NCBI RefSeq assembly: GCF_049889055.1
Contig: NZ_JBLTWO010000002.1
Span: 372,001 to 436,000 of the forward strand
Source: Rhizorhabdus sp049889055
GTDB taxonomy: Bacteria; Pseudomonadota; Alphaproteobacteria; Sphingomonadales; Sphingomonadaceae
DNA: 64,000 bases
Direction of reading: 5' to 3'
Position numbers and translations under genes: made by a program. The notes below the pieces were generated by a model that did not search any database, was not told where the DNA came from, and was given only the letters and a program-made list of their open reading frames with translations. Below, piece by piece: positions 28,525-35,855 of this stretch. Within the stretch, counting starts at the first letter, position 1. Every line of letters begins with the position of its first letter.

Positions 28525-29921
28525 GACTGCGCGCTCCGGTCGAAACGACGCGCCGCGAACAGCAGCGCCAGTCCGGCCACTGCAGCCCATAGGCTCAGTG
28601 TTGCAGCAGCTGGCATCAGTCCGGGCAGATCGTTACGCAGACGTGGCGTGGTGGGGTTGAAAGCAGTGAAGCTTGCAAAATAGCGGTCTGCGGGCGTCCA
28701 CTCCCAATCGCCTGTCCTTGAATTCTCCGCCATGTGGCGATTGAGCCGACCGATCAGATCGCGCCGGAATGCCTCCGCGGTCACATCGAACCGGCGCTGC
28801 GTGCTGGCATCGGCGCCCGCGATCCGCTCCGACAGATCGAGCATGGCGGGTGTAGGGCCGAACGCCCATGCCAAGCTGCGGATCGCGTCCTGCCGCTGGC
28901 GCACCGCGTCCGCCTCGGCCAGCCGGCGGTCGTAGACCGATCCGCGATAATCCTCGTCTGCCTGCATCAGCAGCGCGTCCAGATTGACCGGCAAGTCCTC
29001 CTTCCGGGTCACGCCATATTGGACGAGGACGCGTTTCTCGAACAGAGCATTGGCATCATTTTCGCCATGGCCGTCGGGGCCTAGCGCGAAGTCTGCCTGG
29101 ATCTGCGCGGTCAGCGCCCGCTCGGTGAGCGGCGCGACGCGTTCGGCAACGGTGTCGGCGATGCGGGGGAGGATCATCACGCTCATCGCCCAGACAAAGG
29201 TGATCGCCGCCAGCCCGAAGCGGGCGGCACCCAACCATAATCCTGCGGCAACGCCGGCGCTGGCCAAGATCATCAGGTGGATGAGTGACGCGCTGGCAAG
29301 CGCTGCGAACCGCGCGCCTGGATCACCGCCACCGATGGTCAGCGCGGCAAAGACGATTGACGGTGCCGCTGCCAGCACCACAAGACCCAGCGTCGCCAGT
29401 GCCTTGGCCCCAACAAATGCGGTGCCACGTACACCGGCCCCGCGCAGCAGCGGCGTCATGCCGTGGCGAGCCTCGCGGGAGCCGATCAGGAACCCGAGCA
29501 CCAGCACCAGGAACCCGCCCGCGATCTGGAGCAGCGGCGAAAAGCGCGTGCCGCCATAGCGACTGTCGGCGTTGCGTACCGATGCCGGTGAAAGCATAGG
29601 CGCGTTGCGCTTGTGGGCTTCGAGGAAGGTCACAGAGCCCTGATAGGGTAGCGCCCCTGCGTCAATCGCCTGGAGCGGCGCGCGGGGACGATAGACGAGA
29701 ATGCCGTAATGCGCGGCCATGTGCGGATTGACGGGTGGCTGGGCGTTCCATTCGGCTTGCACCTGCTGCGCTGCGGACTTGAGCGCGGAAGTCTCCGACT
29801 GGTCCGCGCGAAGTCCGGCTAGAAAGGCTGTCACCAGAAGGACGGCGAGGGTCAGGGTCGTGACGATCGCGCCACGGTCACGAGAGATCAGCCGTGTTTC
29901 CAGTCGCAAAGAAGCCCACAT
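28521..29921 (-). CDS. ABC-2 type permease with DUF3526-like region (first permease)
   Basis: Integral membrane subunit, 466 residues, homologous in layout to the following permease. N-terminal membrane segment at about 18-38 (VTTLTLAVLLVTAFLAG), extracytoplasmic loop to about 125, then membrane segments around FSPLLQIAGGFLVLVLGFLI, ALATLGLVVLAAAPSIVFAA, LIHLMILASAGVAAGLWLGA and LAAITFVWAMSVMILPRIA, a second charged outer region (about 255-420), and a final segment TLSLWAAVAGLALLFAARRF. The segment FDVTAEAFRRDLIGRLNRHM is typical of DUF3526 proteins. The two permeases probably form a heterodimer with the ATPase encoded at 26352-27068. Substrate unknown; possibly the ligand of the two receptors. 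Confidence 0.82.
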   Translation of the reverse strand: MWASLRLETRLISRDRGAIVTTLTLAVLLVTAFLAGLRADQSETSALKSAAQQVQAEWNAQPPVNPHMAAHYGILVYRPRAPLQAIDAGALPYQGSVTFLEAHKRNAPMLSPASVRNADSRYGGTRFSPLLQIAGGFLVLVLGFLIGSREARHGMTPLLRGAGVRGTAFVGAKALATLGLVVLAAAPSIVFAALTIGGGDPGARFAALASASLIHLMILASAGVAAGLWLGAARFGLAAITFVWAMSVMILPRIADTVAERVAPLTERALTAQIQADFALGPDGHGENDANALFEKRVLVQYGVTRKEDLPVNLDALLMQADEDYRGSVYDRRLAEADAVRQRQDAIRSLAWAFGPTPAMLDLSERIAGADASTQRRFDVTAEAFRRDLIGRLNRHMAENSRTGDWEWTPADRYFASFTAFNPTTPRLRNDLPGLMPAAATLSLWAAVAGLALLFAARRFDRSAQS

Positions 29922-29936
29922 AAGTCCGCCGAGAAA

Positions 29937-29954
29937 TGATACATCGTTACATAA
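29937..29954 (-). promoter_or_regulatory. Possible operator upstream of ABC permease operon
   Basis: TGATACATCGTTACATAA lies 15 bases upstream of the permease start. It matches the site between the two receptor genes (24191-24208) at most positions (pattern TGATA-2-T-1-GT-1-ACATA). Seen by eye only; a shared regulator is an inference. The remainder of 29955-30182 shows no convincing gene. Confidence 0.25.
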
Positions 29955-30182
29955 TTAACCCGATATCGGCGCTATGCAATTTGAATCGCTCCGCCCAAAC
30001 GCCGGCAACGGTCGCCATAGCGCGGATTTGTCGATGATGATCAAAGTGCGTAGCGTCGCCGCTTGGGAGCCAAAGGATGCTCCGCAGTCCGCCGTCGCAT
30101 CTGCAGCCAGATATTTGCCGCCTCTTCGATCGTCGAAGTGAGTGCGGCTCTAGGGCATCTAGCGGCATAAAATGGCGGCATC

Positions 30183-30259
30183 TGGCGCGCCCGACAGGAT
30201 TCGAACCTGTGACCCCAAGCTTAGAAGGCTCGTGCTCTATCCAACTGAGCTACGGGCGC
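30183..30259 (-). tRNA. tRNA-Arg (anticodon UCU)
   Basis: A complete cloverleaf reads on the minus strand. Acceptor stem GCGCCCG/CGGGCGC; D arm GCTC...GAGC; anticodon stem CGAGC/GCTTG (one G-T pair) with loop CTTCTAA, giving anticodon TCT (reads AGA); T arm ACAGG/CCTGT with loop TTCGAAT; discriminator G and encoded CCA at 30183-30185. Its 3' end faces the receptor/ABC cluster. Confidence 0.97.
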
Positions 30260-30317
30260 GCGCAGCGATGCCGATAGCGTGGATTGCGCGCAGATGGAAC
30301 GTGGTTAGTGTGGGGTC

Positions 30318-31079
30318 ATGAACGAAAGCCTCGCCGCCGCGCCCGCCGTCCAGCCCGCCGTCCAGGATGCCGAAGCCTATAAGGGGCGGCACTTCCGCTA
30401 TTTCGATTTCGTGATGGCGGCGTTCGTCACCATCCTTCTGCTGTCCAACGTACTCGGCGCGGGCAAGGTGGCGACGGTCGATCTGCCGGGGCTCGGTGCC
30501 TGGCCGTTCGGCGCAGGCATTCTCTTCTTTCCGATCGGCTATGTCCTGGGTGACGTGCTGACCGAGGTCTATGGCTATGCCCGCGCACGTCGCTGCATCT
30601 GGGCGGGCACGGTGGCGCTGCTGTTCATGGCCTTCATGAGCTGGGTTGTGGTGGCACTTCCGCCGGCCGCCGACTGGACCGGGCAGGCGGCTTATGAGCA
30701 GGTCTTCGGGCAGGTGCCCCGGATCGTCTTCGCGTCGATAACCGCCTTCTGGGCGGGGGAGTTCGTCAACAGCTATGTCCTCGCCAAGATGAAGCTCGCG
30801 ACCGGGGGCAAGCATCTGTGGATGCGGACGATCGGCTCGACCATCGCGGGGCAGGGCGTCGACAGCCTGATCTTCTATCCGCTCGCCTTCTGGGGTGCGA
30901 TGGGCTGGACCCCGTCGCTGGTGCTGAAGGTGCTGGTGACGCAATGGGTGCTGAAGGTCAGCTGGGAGGTGCTGCTGACCCCGCTGACCTATGTCGTCGT
31001 CAACTTCCTCAAGACGCGCGAGGGCGTCGACCTGTTCGACGCGCATACCGATTTCACGCCGTTCCGGACGCAGGTCTGA
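30318..31079 (+). CDS. Queuosine-precursor transporter, YhhQ/VUT family
   Basis: Inner-membrane importer for 7-cyano- or 7-aminomethyl-7-deazaguanine, precursors of queuosine in tRNA. 253 residues with about six membrane segments: FVMAAFVTILLLSNVLGAGK near residue 32, FGAGILFFPIGYVLGDVLTE (the family motif), CIWAGTVALLFMAFMSWVVV, IVFASITAFWAGEFVNSYVL, GSTIAGQGVDSLIFYPLAFW and a last one near LKVLVTQWVLKVSWEVLL. The family motif GDVLTEVYGYARAR is clear. Stands alone, starting 58 bases beyond the tRNA-Arg gene. Next genes are convergent. Confidence 0.9.
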   Translation: MNESLAAAPAVQPAVQDAEAYKGRHFRYFDFVMAAFVTILLLSNVLGAGKVATVDLPGLGAWPFGAGILFFPIGYVLGDVLTEVYGYARARRCIWAGTVALLFMAFMSWVVVALPPAADWTGQAAYEQVFGQVPRIVFASITAFWAGEFVNSYVLAKMKLATGGKHLWMRTIGSTIAGQGVDSLIFYPLAFWGAMGWTPSLVLKVLVTQWVLKVSWEVLLTPLTYVVVNFLKTREGVDLFDAHTDFTPFRTQV

Positions 31080-31412
31080 TCAGGCGGTTCGCGGCCCCAG
31101 CAGGATGACCGCCGCCCCGGCGATACAGAGCAGAGCGCCGAGCATATCCCACCGGTCGGGCCGGGCCCCCTCGACCGCCCACATCCAGCCGAGCGAGGCG
31201 CAGATATAGACGCCACCATAAGCGGCGAAGGCCCGCCCGGCGGTTTCGCTTTCGATGCGGGTGAGGAACAGCGCGAACAGGACGAGGAGTGCCGTGCCGC
31301 CCAGCGCCCAATGGACGGGCTTGCCGAGGCGGAGCCACGCCCAGAAGCCGAAGCAGCCGGCGATTTCGCAGATCGCAGCCGCCAGATAGGCGGGCAGCGT
31401 AGCGGCCGTCAT
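31080..31412 (-). CDS. YnfA-family small membrane protein (UPF0060)
   Basis: 110-residue inner-membrane protein starting at ATG 31412 (MTAATLPAYLAAAICEIAGC). Four membrane segments: PAYLAAAICEIAGCFGFWAW, WALGGTALLVLFALFLTRI, AFAAYGGVYICASLGWMWAV and WDMLGALLCIAGAAVILLG. Conserved family features are the EIAGCF-FW start and RAFAAYGGVYI. The fold is related to small multidrug resistance transporters, but the physiological substrate is unknown. Its start overlaps the GFA-family gene stop by four bases. Last gene of purS-purQ-GFA-ynfA. Confidence 0.92.
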   Translation of the reverse strand: MTAATLPAYLAAAICEIAGCFGFWAWLRLGKPVHWALGGTALLVLFALFLTRIESETAGRAFAAYGGVYICASLGWMWAVEGARPDRWDMLGALLCIAGAAVILLGPRTA

Positions 31413-31822
31413 GCGACCGGTGGCGCTTGTTCGTCGAAGCGGGGGAGGCTGTCGGAGATGCAGGCCCAGTCGGGGGCCTGCGAGGTCCACAGCGTCATCT
31501 CGGGACCGATCAGATCGGGGTCGTCGAGCGCGCCGATCCGCAGGAAGATAAGGTGCGGGCGTTCGAGAGCCTCGCTGGTAAGCGGTGTCCCGCATTCCGG
31601 GCAGAAACCCCGCCGCATATGATTGCCGCTGTCCGCGACTGTCTCATGATAGCGGATTTCGCCGGTCCAGCTGACCTTGTCGCGGGGGAAGACGACATTG
31701 GCGGTGGCGGTGCCGGCGCCGAGATACTGGCACAGGCGGCACCAGCAGGTGCGCGCGCCGAGCGGATCGGCTGCGATCGTGAACCGGACCGCTCCGCAGA
31801 GGCAGCCCGCTCCATGCGTCAC
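31409..31822 (-). CDS. GFA-family (CENP-V/GFA) zinc-binding protein
   Basis: Small zinc protein of the family named after glutathione-dependent formaldehyde-activating enzyme Gfa. 137 residues with zinc ligands in GCLCGAVRF (Cys7, Cys9 region), CWCRLCQYLG and GFCPECGTPL. The usual order CxC...CxxC...CxxC is complete. Most members have no proven activity; a formaldehyde or aldehyde-glutathione adduct role is only a family-level possibility. Overlaps purQ upstream and ynfA downstream by four bases each, so it is expressed with purine synthesis genes. Confidence 0.9.
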   Translation of the reverse strand: MTHGAGCLCGAVRFTIAADPLGARTCWCRLCQYLGAGTATANVVFPRDKVSWTGEIRYHETVADSGNHMRRGFCPECGTPLTSEALERPHLIFLRIGALDDPDLIGPEMTLWTSQAPDWACISDSLPRFDEQAPPVA

Positions 31823-32484
31823 GCAACCGTCTCCAGCAGCCCCTCGAACAGGCGGCGGCCATCGTCATTGCCGTGCGCGGCTTCGATCACGCGTTCCGGA
31901 TGCGGCATCATGCCCAGCACGTTGCCGCCATCGTTGAGTATCCCCGCGATGTTGCGCGCCGAGCCGTTGACCGGCTCGGCATAGCGGAAGGCGACGCGGC
32001 CTTCGCCCTCGAGGCGATCGAGCGTCTCGGCGTCGGCGTTGAAATTGCCATCATGATGCGCGACCGGGAAGCGGACCGTTTCACCCTGCGCATAGCGCGC
32101 GGTGAAGGCGGACTGGCTGTTCTCGACGGTCAGCGCCACGTCGCGACAGACGAAGTCGAGTCCCTGGTTGCGCATCAGCGCACCCGGCAGCAGGCCGGCT
32201 TCGGTCAGGATCTGGAAGCCGTTGCAGATGCCGATCACCGGCACCCCGCGTCCGGCCGCCTCGACGATCGCGCGCATGATCGGCGAACGGGCCGCCATCG
32301 CGCCCGATCGCAGATAGTCGCCATAGGAAAAGCCGCCGGGGACCGCGATCAGGCCGATGCCGTCGGGCAACTCGGTCTCGCGATGCCAGAGCATTTCCGG
32401 CGCGCGGCCGGTCACGTCGCGAATGGCGACGGCGAGGTCACGATCGCAATTGGACCCGGGGAAGACGATGACCGCGCTTTTCAT
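31819..32484 (-). CDS. purQ: Phosphoribosylformylglycinamidine synthase subunit PurQ
   Basis: Glutaminase subunit supplying ammonia to PurL in step four of de novo purine synthesis. 221 residues from ATG 32484 (MKSAVIVFPGSNCDRDLAVA). Class I amidotransferase signatures are visible: PGGFSYGDYLRSGAMAA, nucleophile Cys in IGICNGFQIL, and the His-Glu of the triad in MMPHPERV. The frame extends upstream, but the ATG and the purS context fix the start. purS ends 17 bases upstream; the purL and purC genes are not in the window. Confidence 0.97.
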   Translation of the reverse strand: MKSAVIVFPGSNCDRDLAVAIRDVTGRAPEMLWHRETELPDGIGLIAVPGGFSYGDYLRSGAMAARSPIMRAIVEAAGRGVPVIGICNGFQILTEAGLLPGALMRNQGLDFVCRDVALTVENSQSAFTARYAQGETVRFPVAHHDGNFNADAETLDRLEGEGRVAFRYAEPVNGSARNIAGILNDGGNVLGMMPHPERVIEAAHGNDDGRRLFEGLLETVA

Positions 32485-32501
32485 GATGTCGGCTCCCGCG
32501 C

Positions 32502-32732
32502 TCAGGCCCGCTCGATGCGGAAATTCTCGATCACCGTATTGGCGAGCAGCTTGCGGCACATCGCCTCGAGATCGGCATCGCTGACGCCCTCGTCATGGTC
32601 GAGTTCGATCAGCTTGCCCGCGCGCACGTCGTTGACGCCGGAAAAGCCGAGCGAGCCGAGCGCATTGTGGATCGCCTTGCCCTGGGGATCGAGAACGCCA
32701 CCCTTAAGGGTGACATAGACGCGGGTCTTCAT
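32502..32732 (-). CDS. purS: Phosphoribosylformylglycinamidine synthase subunit PurS
   Basis: Small subunit bridging PurL and PurQ and channelling ammonia. 76 residues with the family pattern KTRVYVTLKGGVLDPQGKAI at the start and SLGFSGVNDVRAGKLIELD in the middle, ending VIENFRIERA. AAGAGG precedes the ATG at good spacing. First visible gene of the operon continuing into purQ, the GFA gene and ynfA. Confidence 0.96.
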   Translation of the reverse strand: MKTRVYVTLKGGVLDPQGKAIHNALGSLGFSGVNDVRAGKLIELDHDEGVSDADLEAMCRKLLANTVIENFRIERA

Positions 32733-32803
32733 CGCGGCCTCTTGGTTGGAGATTTTCCGGCCCTATGGCCCCGATGAGGGCGAGGGGCAAGGGGCCCCGG
32801 ACG

Positions 32804-33673
32804 TTATTCGAGCATTTCGCGCAGTGCAGGGCTCAGCAACTCCGTGTCTGCGACGATCCGCGCGGCCAGCGCCTCGCGCTCGGCCAGGCGCAGGCCGGCG
32901 TCGGGACCCAGCACGGTCAGCGCGGTGGCCCAGGCATCGGCATAGGCGGCTTTGTCGTGCAGGACCGAAACCGAGCGCACGCCGTTGACGATCGGCGATC
33001 CGGTCGCGGGATCGAGCATGTGGTTGCCCCGGCGATAATTGCCCGACGTTGCTACCGCCATGCCGTGCAGCGCGATCCGCAGCGGCGGCACCGGCAGGCC
33101 GGGGGGCGCTTCGAGATCGACCCACCAGGGCTGTCCGTCCGGGCGGACTCCGCAGCCGACCAGTTCGCCGCCGATCTCGACCAGCATATGCGTCACACCC
33201 TCCTGCGCCAGCCGGTCGGCGACGGCATCGACCGCATGGCCCTTGGCGACGCCAGAAAAGTCGAGCGCCAGTCCGCCCGGTTGCACGATCCGTCCGCCGG
33301 CATAGGGCAGGCGTTTCCAACCAGCGCAGCGGAGGGCGTCGGTAACGCTCGTCGGCTCGTCTGCGGGTTCCGCGGGTCCGAAGCCGGCGAGGTCGACCAG
33401 CCGGCCCATGGTGGGATCGAACGCCCCATCGCTGCGCCGGGCGACGTCGAGGGCCACGTCCAGCACGGTGCGAAAGTCGGCAGGCAGCCGAAGCTCGGTG
33501 CCCTGGGGGGCACGATTGAACGCGCTGATCAGGGAGTCGTCACGCCATTGACTCATCTCGACGATGATCCGGTCGAGCGTCTCCTTGACCGCTGCGCCGA
33601 CCTCTGTCGGCGCGAGTCCGACCGGCGCGGCGTATCGGACCGACCACATCGTTCCCATCGTCTCACCCGACAA
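32804..33673 (-). CDS. apbE: FAD:protein FMN transferase ApbE
   Basis: Transfers FMN from FAD to Thr or Ser of extracytoplasmic proteins by a phosphoester bond. 289 residues from TTG 33673, with family motifs SGETMGTMWSVRY, DGAFDPTMGRLVDLAG, DFSGVAKGHAVDAVAD, MLVEIGGELVGCG, and the metal-binding GNYRRGNHMLDPATG. The open frame continues 27 codons upstream with plausible coding (SLRIALPARIDSDALRNVD) up to the DUF4198 stop but has no ATG, GTG or TTG; a CTG at 33748 or 33754 could be the real start. Last gene of the PepSY-DUF2271-DUF4198-apbE group. The probable acceptor is the DUF2271 protein of the same operon. Confidence 0.93.
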   Translation of the reverse strand: MSGETMGTMWSVRYAAPVGLAPTEVGAAVKETLDRIIVEMSQWRDDSLISAFNRAPQGTELRLPADFRTVLDVALDVARRSDGAFDPTMGRLVDLAGFGPAEPADEPTSVTDALRCAGWKRLPYAGGRIVQPGGLALDFSGVAKGHAVDAVADRLAQEGVTHMLVEIGGELVGCGVRPDGQPWWVDLEAPPGLPVPPLRIALHGMAVATSGNYRRGNHMLDPATGSPIVNGVRSVSVLHDKAAYADAWATALTVLGPDAGLRLAEREALAARIVADTELLSPALREMLE

Positions 33674-33750
33674 CAGGACGACGGGCTGCCCCGGATCGAC
33701 GTTTCGCAGGGCGTCGCTGTCGATCCGGGCGGGCAGGGCGATGCGCAGGC

Positions 33751-34626
33751 TCAGGGCAGCAGCACCTCGACGGTGGTGGTGTAGGACAAGCGGCGGCTCG
33801 TCGCGCGGGGGGCGGTGGGCTTGTCGTCGGTCGCCGTTGCGTTGATCCAGTACATGCCCGGCTCGGGCCAGTCGACCTTCGCGACCCCGTCTGCGCCGGT
33901 GACGATCTCGCGCGCGCCATCGTCGTTGCGATAACGCTTGCCGCCCGGAACCACGCTGAGCTTGAGGCCGGCGGCCGGCTTTCCGTCGATCAGGAAGCGG
34001 AAGCTCGCCGGCTCGCCGACGACCAGTTCGTCGGGATGGGTGATCGGCTGAAACTCGATGCCAGCCCCGCTGGGCTTGAAGATGGCGTCGCTCGGCTGAT
34101 TGGCGGTAACGTAGATCTCGTTGCGGGCGATCATCTGCGTCAGCTTGACGTCCGTCGCATTGGCCGGGATGTCATCGACCGACTGGACCGGAGGCCGTTG
34201 CGGTGCTGCGCCCGGTGCTGCGGGCATTCCTGGGCCACCGGCACCGGGACCCCGAGGCCGTCCTCCGACGCGGACTTCCTCGCCATCGATCTTGAAGCTG
34301 CCGGTCACGCTGTTGGTATAGGTGCCGATCTTCCACGTGCCCGGCTTATCGAGCTTGACGTCGAACACCGAGCGATAGCGGCCCGTCGCCGCGTTCTCGA
34401 TCTTTGCCTCGGAGCCATCGGGCGCCCAGGCCTTGACGCCCTCAAGGCGCATGGGCTGATGATCGGCGAAGAACAGGTCGTTCGATGCAGCAGCATCTAC
34501 CGTTACCCAATTGTTCGTCCCCGAAAAGACGGTCGCGTTCGGGACCATCCATTGCCGGTGCGCCGAAGCGAGTGACGGCAGCGCGACCAGAAGGGCTGCG
34601 GTCAGGAAGCGGGTCGTGTTACGCAT
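33751..34626 (-). CDS. DUF4198 periplasmic protein
   Basis: Exported protein of unknown biochemical role, in a family often linked to metal transport genes. 291 residues with signal peptide MRNTTRFLTAALLVALPSLA then SAHRQWMVPNATVF; the His after cleavage is typical of the family (AH motif). Two Ig-like beta regions are separated by a Gly/Pro/Ala-rich linker (about 125-145: GRPRGPGAGGPGMPAAPGAA). The C-terminal half contains GEPASFRFLIDGKPAAGLKL and YWINATATDD. Eleven bases after the DUF2271 gene and abutting apbE, so it belongs to the same operon. A surface or periplasmic metal-handling role is inferred. Confidence 0.87.
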   Translation of the reverse strand: MRNTTRFLTAALLVALPSLASAHRQWMVPNATVFSGTNNWVTVDAAASNDLFFADHQPMRLEGVKAWAPDGSEAKIENAATGRYRSVFDVKLDKPGTWKIGTYTNSVTGSFKIDGEEVRVGGRPRGPGAGGPGMPAAPGAAPQRPPVQSVDDIPANATDVKLTQMIARNEIYVTANQPSDAIFKPSGAGIEFQPITHPDELVVGEPASFRFLIDGKPAAGLKLSVVPGGKRYRNDDGAREIVTGADGVAKVDWPEPGMYWINATATDDKPTAPRATSRRLSYTTTVEVLLP

Positions 34627-34637
34627 GGTCGGTCCTT

Positions 34638-35120
34638 TCAGCGGGCGGCGAGGGTGACGGCGCCGAGCTCGGTCTTGCCGGATGCGCGGGCGGGCTTGGC
34701 GGGCAGGGTGATCGGCAGCGTCACCAGTTCGCGCCCGCCCGTTTCGCGGGCTGCCTCGACGTTGAGCGTGTAGCTGCCGGGGCGGACGTCATCGGGTATC
34801 GCGACCGTGTAATTGCCGGGTGCGCGGGTGGCGCCGCTGACGCCGTCGGCGGGCATGGTCATGCTTTTGCCGCCCTTGCGCCACCAGGCGCGCAGGTCCG
34901 ACAGCCATTTGGTGCCGGGCTCGCCGCTGTTCTTCTTGACCTGATACCAGAGCGACAAAGTGCGGATGGGGCCGCCACCGACCGGTTCGAGCCAGATGGC
35001 GACATAGGGCCTGTGATATTCGGCGACCTTGAGCTGCGGCACCGAGACGGTGACCGTTCCGGCGGCAAAGGCCGGGGCTGCGATGGTGGAGCCGAGCAGA
35101 AGCAGGGGCGTGGCGCGCAT
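34638..35120 (-). CDS. DUF2271 exported protein with predicted flavinylation site
   Basis: 160 residues with signal peptide MRATPLLLLGSTIAAPAFAA. The mature part begins TVTVSVPQLKVAEYHRPYVA and has the family's W-L-E-P and LSLWYQVKK segments, and a WLSDLRAWWRKGG stretch. At residues 92-98 it reads DGVSGAT, which matches the Dxx(S/T)GA(T/S) motif flavinylated by ApbE in NqrC, RnfG and related proteins; Thr98 is the predicted FMN attachment site. With PepSY upstream and apbE downstream, it is a likely FMN-carrying periplasmic electron carrier. The flavinylation is an inference from motif and context. Confidence 0.87.
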   Translation of the reverse strand: MRATPLLLLGSTIAAPAFAAGTVTVSVPQLKVAEYHRPYVAIWLEPVGGGPIRTLSLWYQVKKNSGEPGTKWLSDLRAWWRKGGKSMTMPADGVSGATRAPGNYTVAIPDDVRPGSYTLNVEAARETGGRELVTLPITLPAKPARASGKTELGAVTLAAR

Positions 35121-35129
35121 GGCGTATCC

Positions 35130-35816
35130 TCAATGAACGAAGAACAGGATGATCAGGAGCGGCGCGATCAGGCCCAGGCCGACGAGGGGCCAGGTCGAAC
35201 GGCGCGGCTTGGCGTGCATGTAGAGGAGCATCAGGCCGGTCAGCGTGAACAGGACGCAGGCGATGGCGAAGATGTCGATGAACCAGCTCCACACGCCGCC
35301 GGCGTTGCGGCCCTTGTGCAGGTCGTTCGCCCAGCTGATCCAGCCGCGGTCGGTCAGCTCTCCGCTGATCGCGCCGGTCGTCGTGTCGATGCTGACCCAG
35401 GCGTCGCCGCCCGGACGGGGAAGAGCGACATAGACCTCGCCGTCCGACCATTCGGCGGGTTTCCCGCTCGGGTCGAGATTCAGCCGATCGTCGATGAAGG
35501 ATGCGACGCGGGCGGGGAGGGGAGCGTCGGCGCGCGCCGGTCGGGCGAGGCTCGACAGCAGGGGCGCGGGCAACTGGCCCGAGAGCGTGCTGGTGGTCGG
35601 CGAAGCGCTGATCGTGGCGGCGTGGTTCAAGGTGAAACCGGTCGCTGCGAACAACAGCATGCCGATCAGCGACACCGCCGCACTCATCCAGTGCCAGTTG
35701 TGGAACTGCTTCAGCCACCAGCCACGCGAGCGATACCAAGGCTTGGATGCCGGGCGTGGCTTCGGTTCAGGACGCGCTTTGGGAGCGTTCATGGGAATGT
35801 CGACTGGACTGTTCAC
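35130..35816 (-). CDS. PepSY-associated transmembrane protein
   Basis: Inner-membrane protein of the PepSY_TM type, 228 residues. A Pro/Lys-rich cytoplasmic N-terminus is followed by KQFHNWHWMSAAVSLIGMLL, the first membrane segment (about 43-65) with histidines at its edge that could bind haem, then TGFTLNH. A periplasmic PepSY-like domain covers about 70-175 (VYVALPRPGGDAWVSIDTTT), with WANDLHKGRNAGGVWSWFID leading to two more membrane segments (about 170-196 and 206-226). Such proteins act as quinol- or NAD(P)H-linked reductases for periplasmic flavins and iron. First gene of the operon; the Fur-box-like palindrome lies 40-60 bases upstream. Confidence 0.88.
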   Translation of the reverse strand: MNSPVDIPMNAPKARPEPKPRPASKPWYRSRGWWLKQFHNWHWMSAAVSLIGMLLFAATGFTLNHAATISASPTTSTLSGQLPAPLLSSLARPARADAPLPARVASFIDDRLNLDPSGKPAEWSDGEVYVALPRPGGDAWVSIDTTTGAISGELTDRGWISWANDLHKGRNAGGVWSWFIDIFAIACVLFTLTGLMLLYMHAKPRRSTWPLVGLGLIAPLLIILFFVH

Positions 35817-35855
35817 CGAATCCGGCTAGCCCGATCGATTCGGCAGTGCAATAGC

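Noticed and set aside
29974..30141. 55-codon plus-strand open frame beginning MQFESLRPNAGNGRHSADLS
   Set aside because: No ribosome binding site, no recognisable family and atypical composition; could be a gene remnant, but nothing supports it. The minus-strand frame at 29947-30168 was rejected likewise.
30077..30277. Open frame encoding ARPTGFEPVTPSLEG
   Set aside because: This peptide is the well-known spurious translation of the antisense strand of a tRNA gene, here tRNA-Arg.
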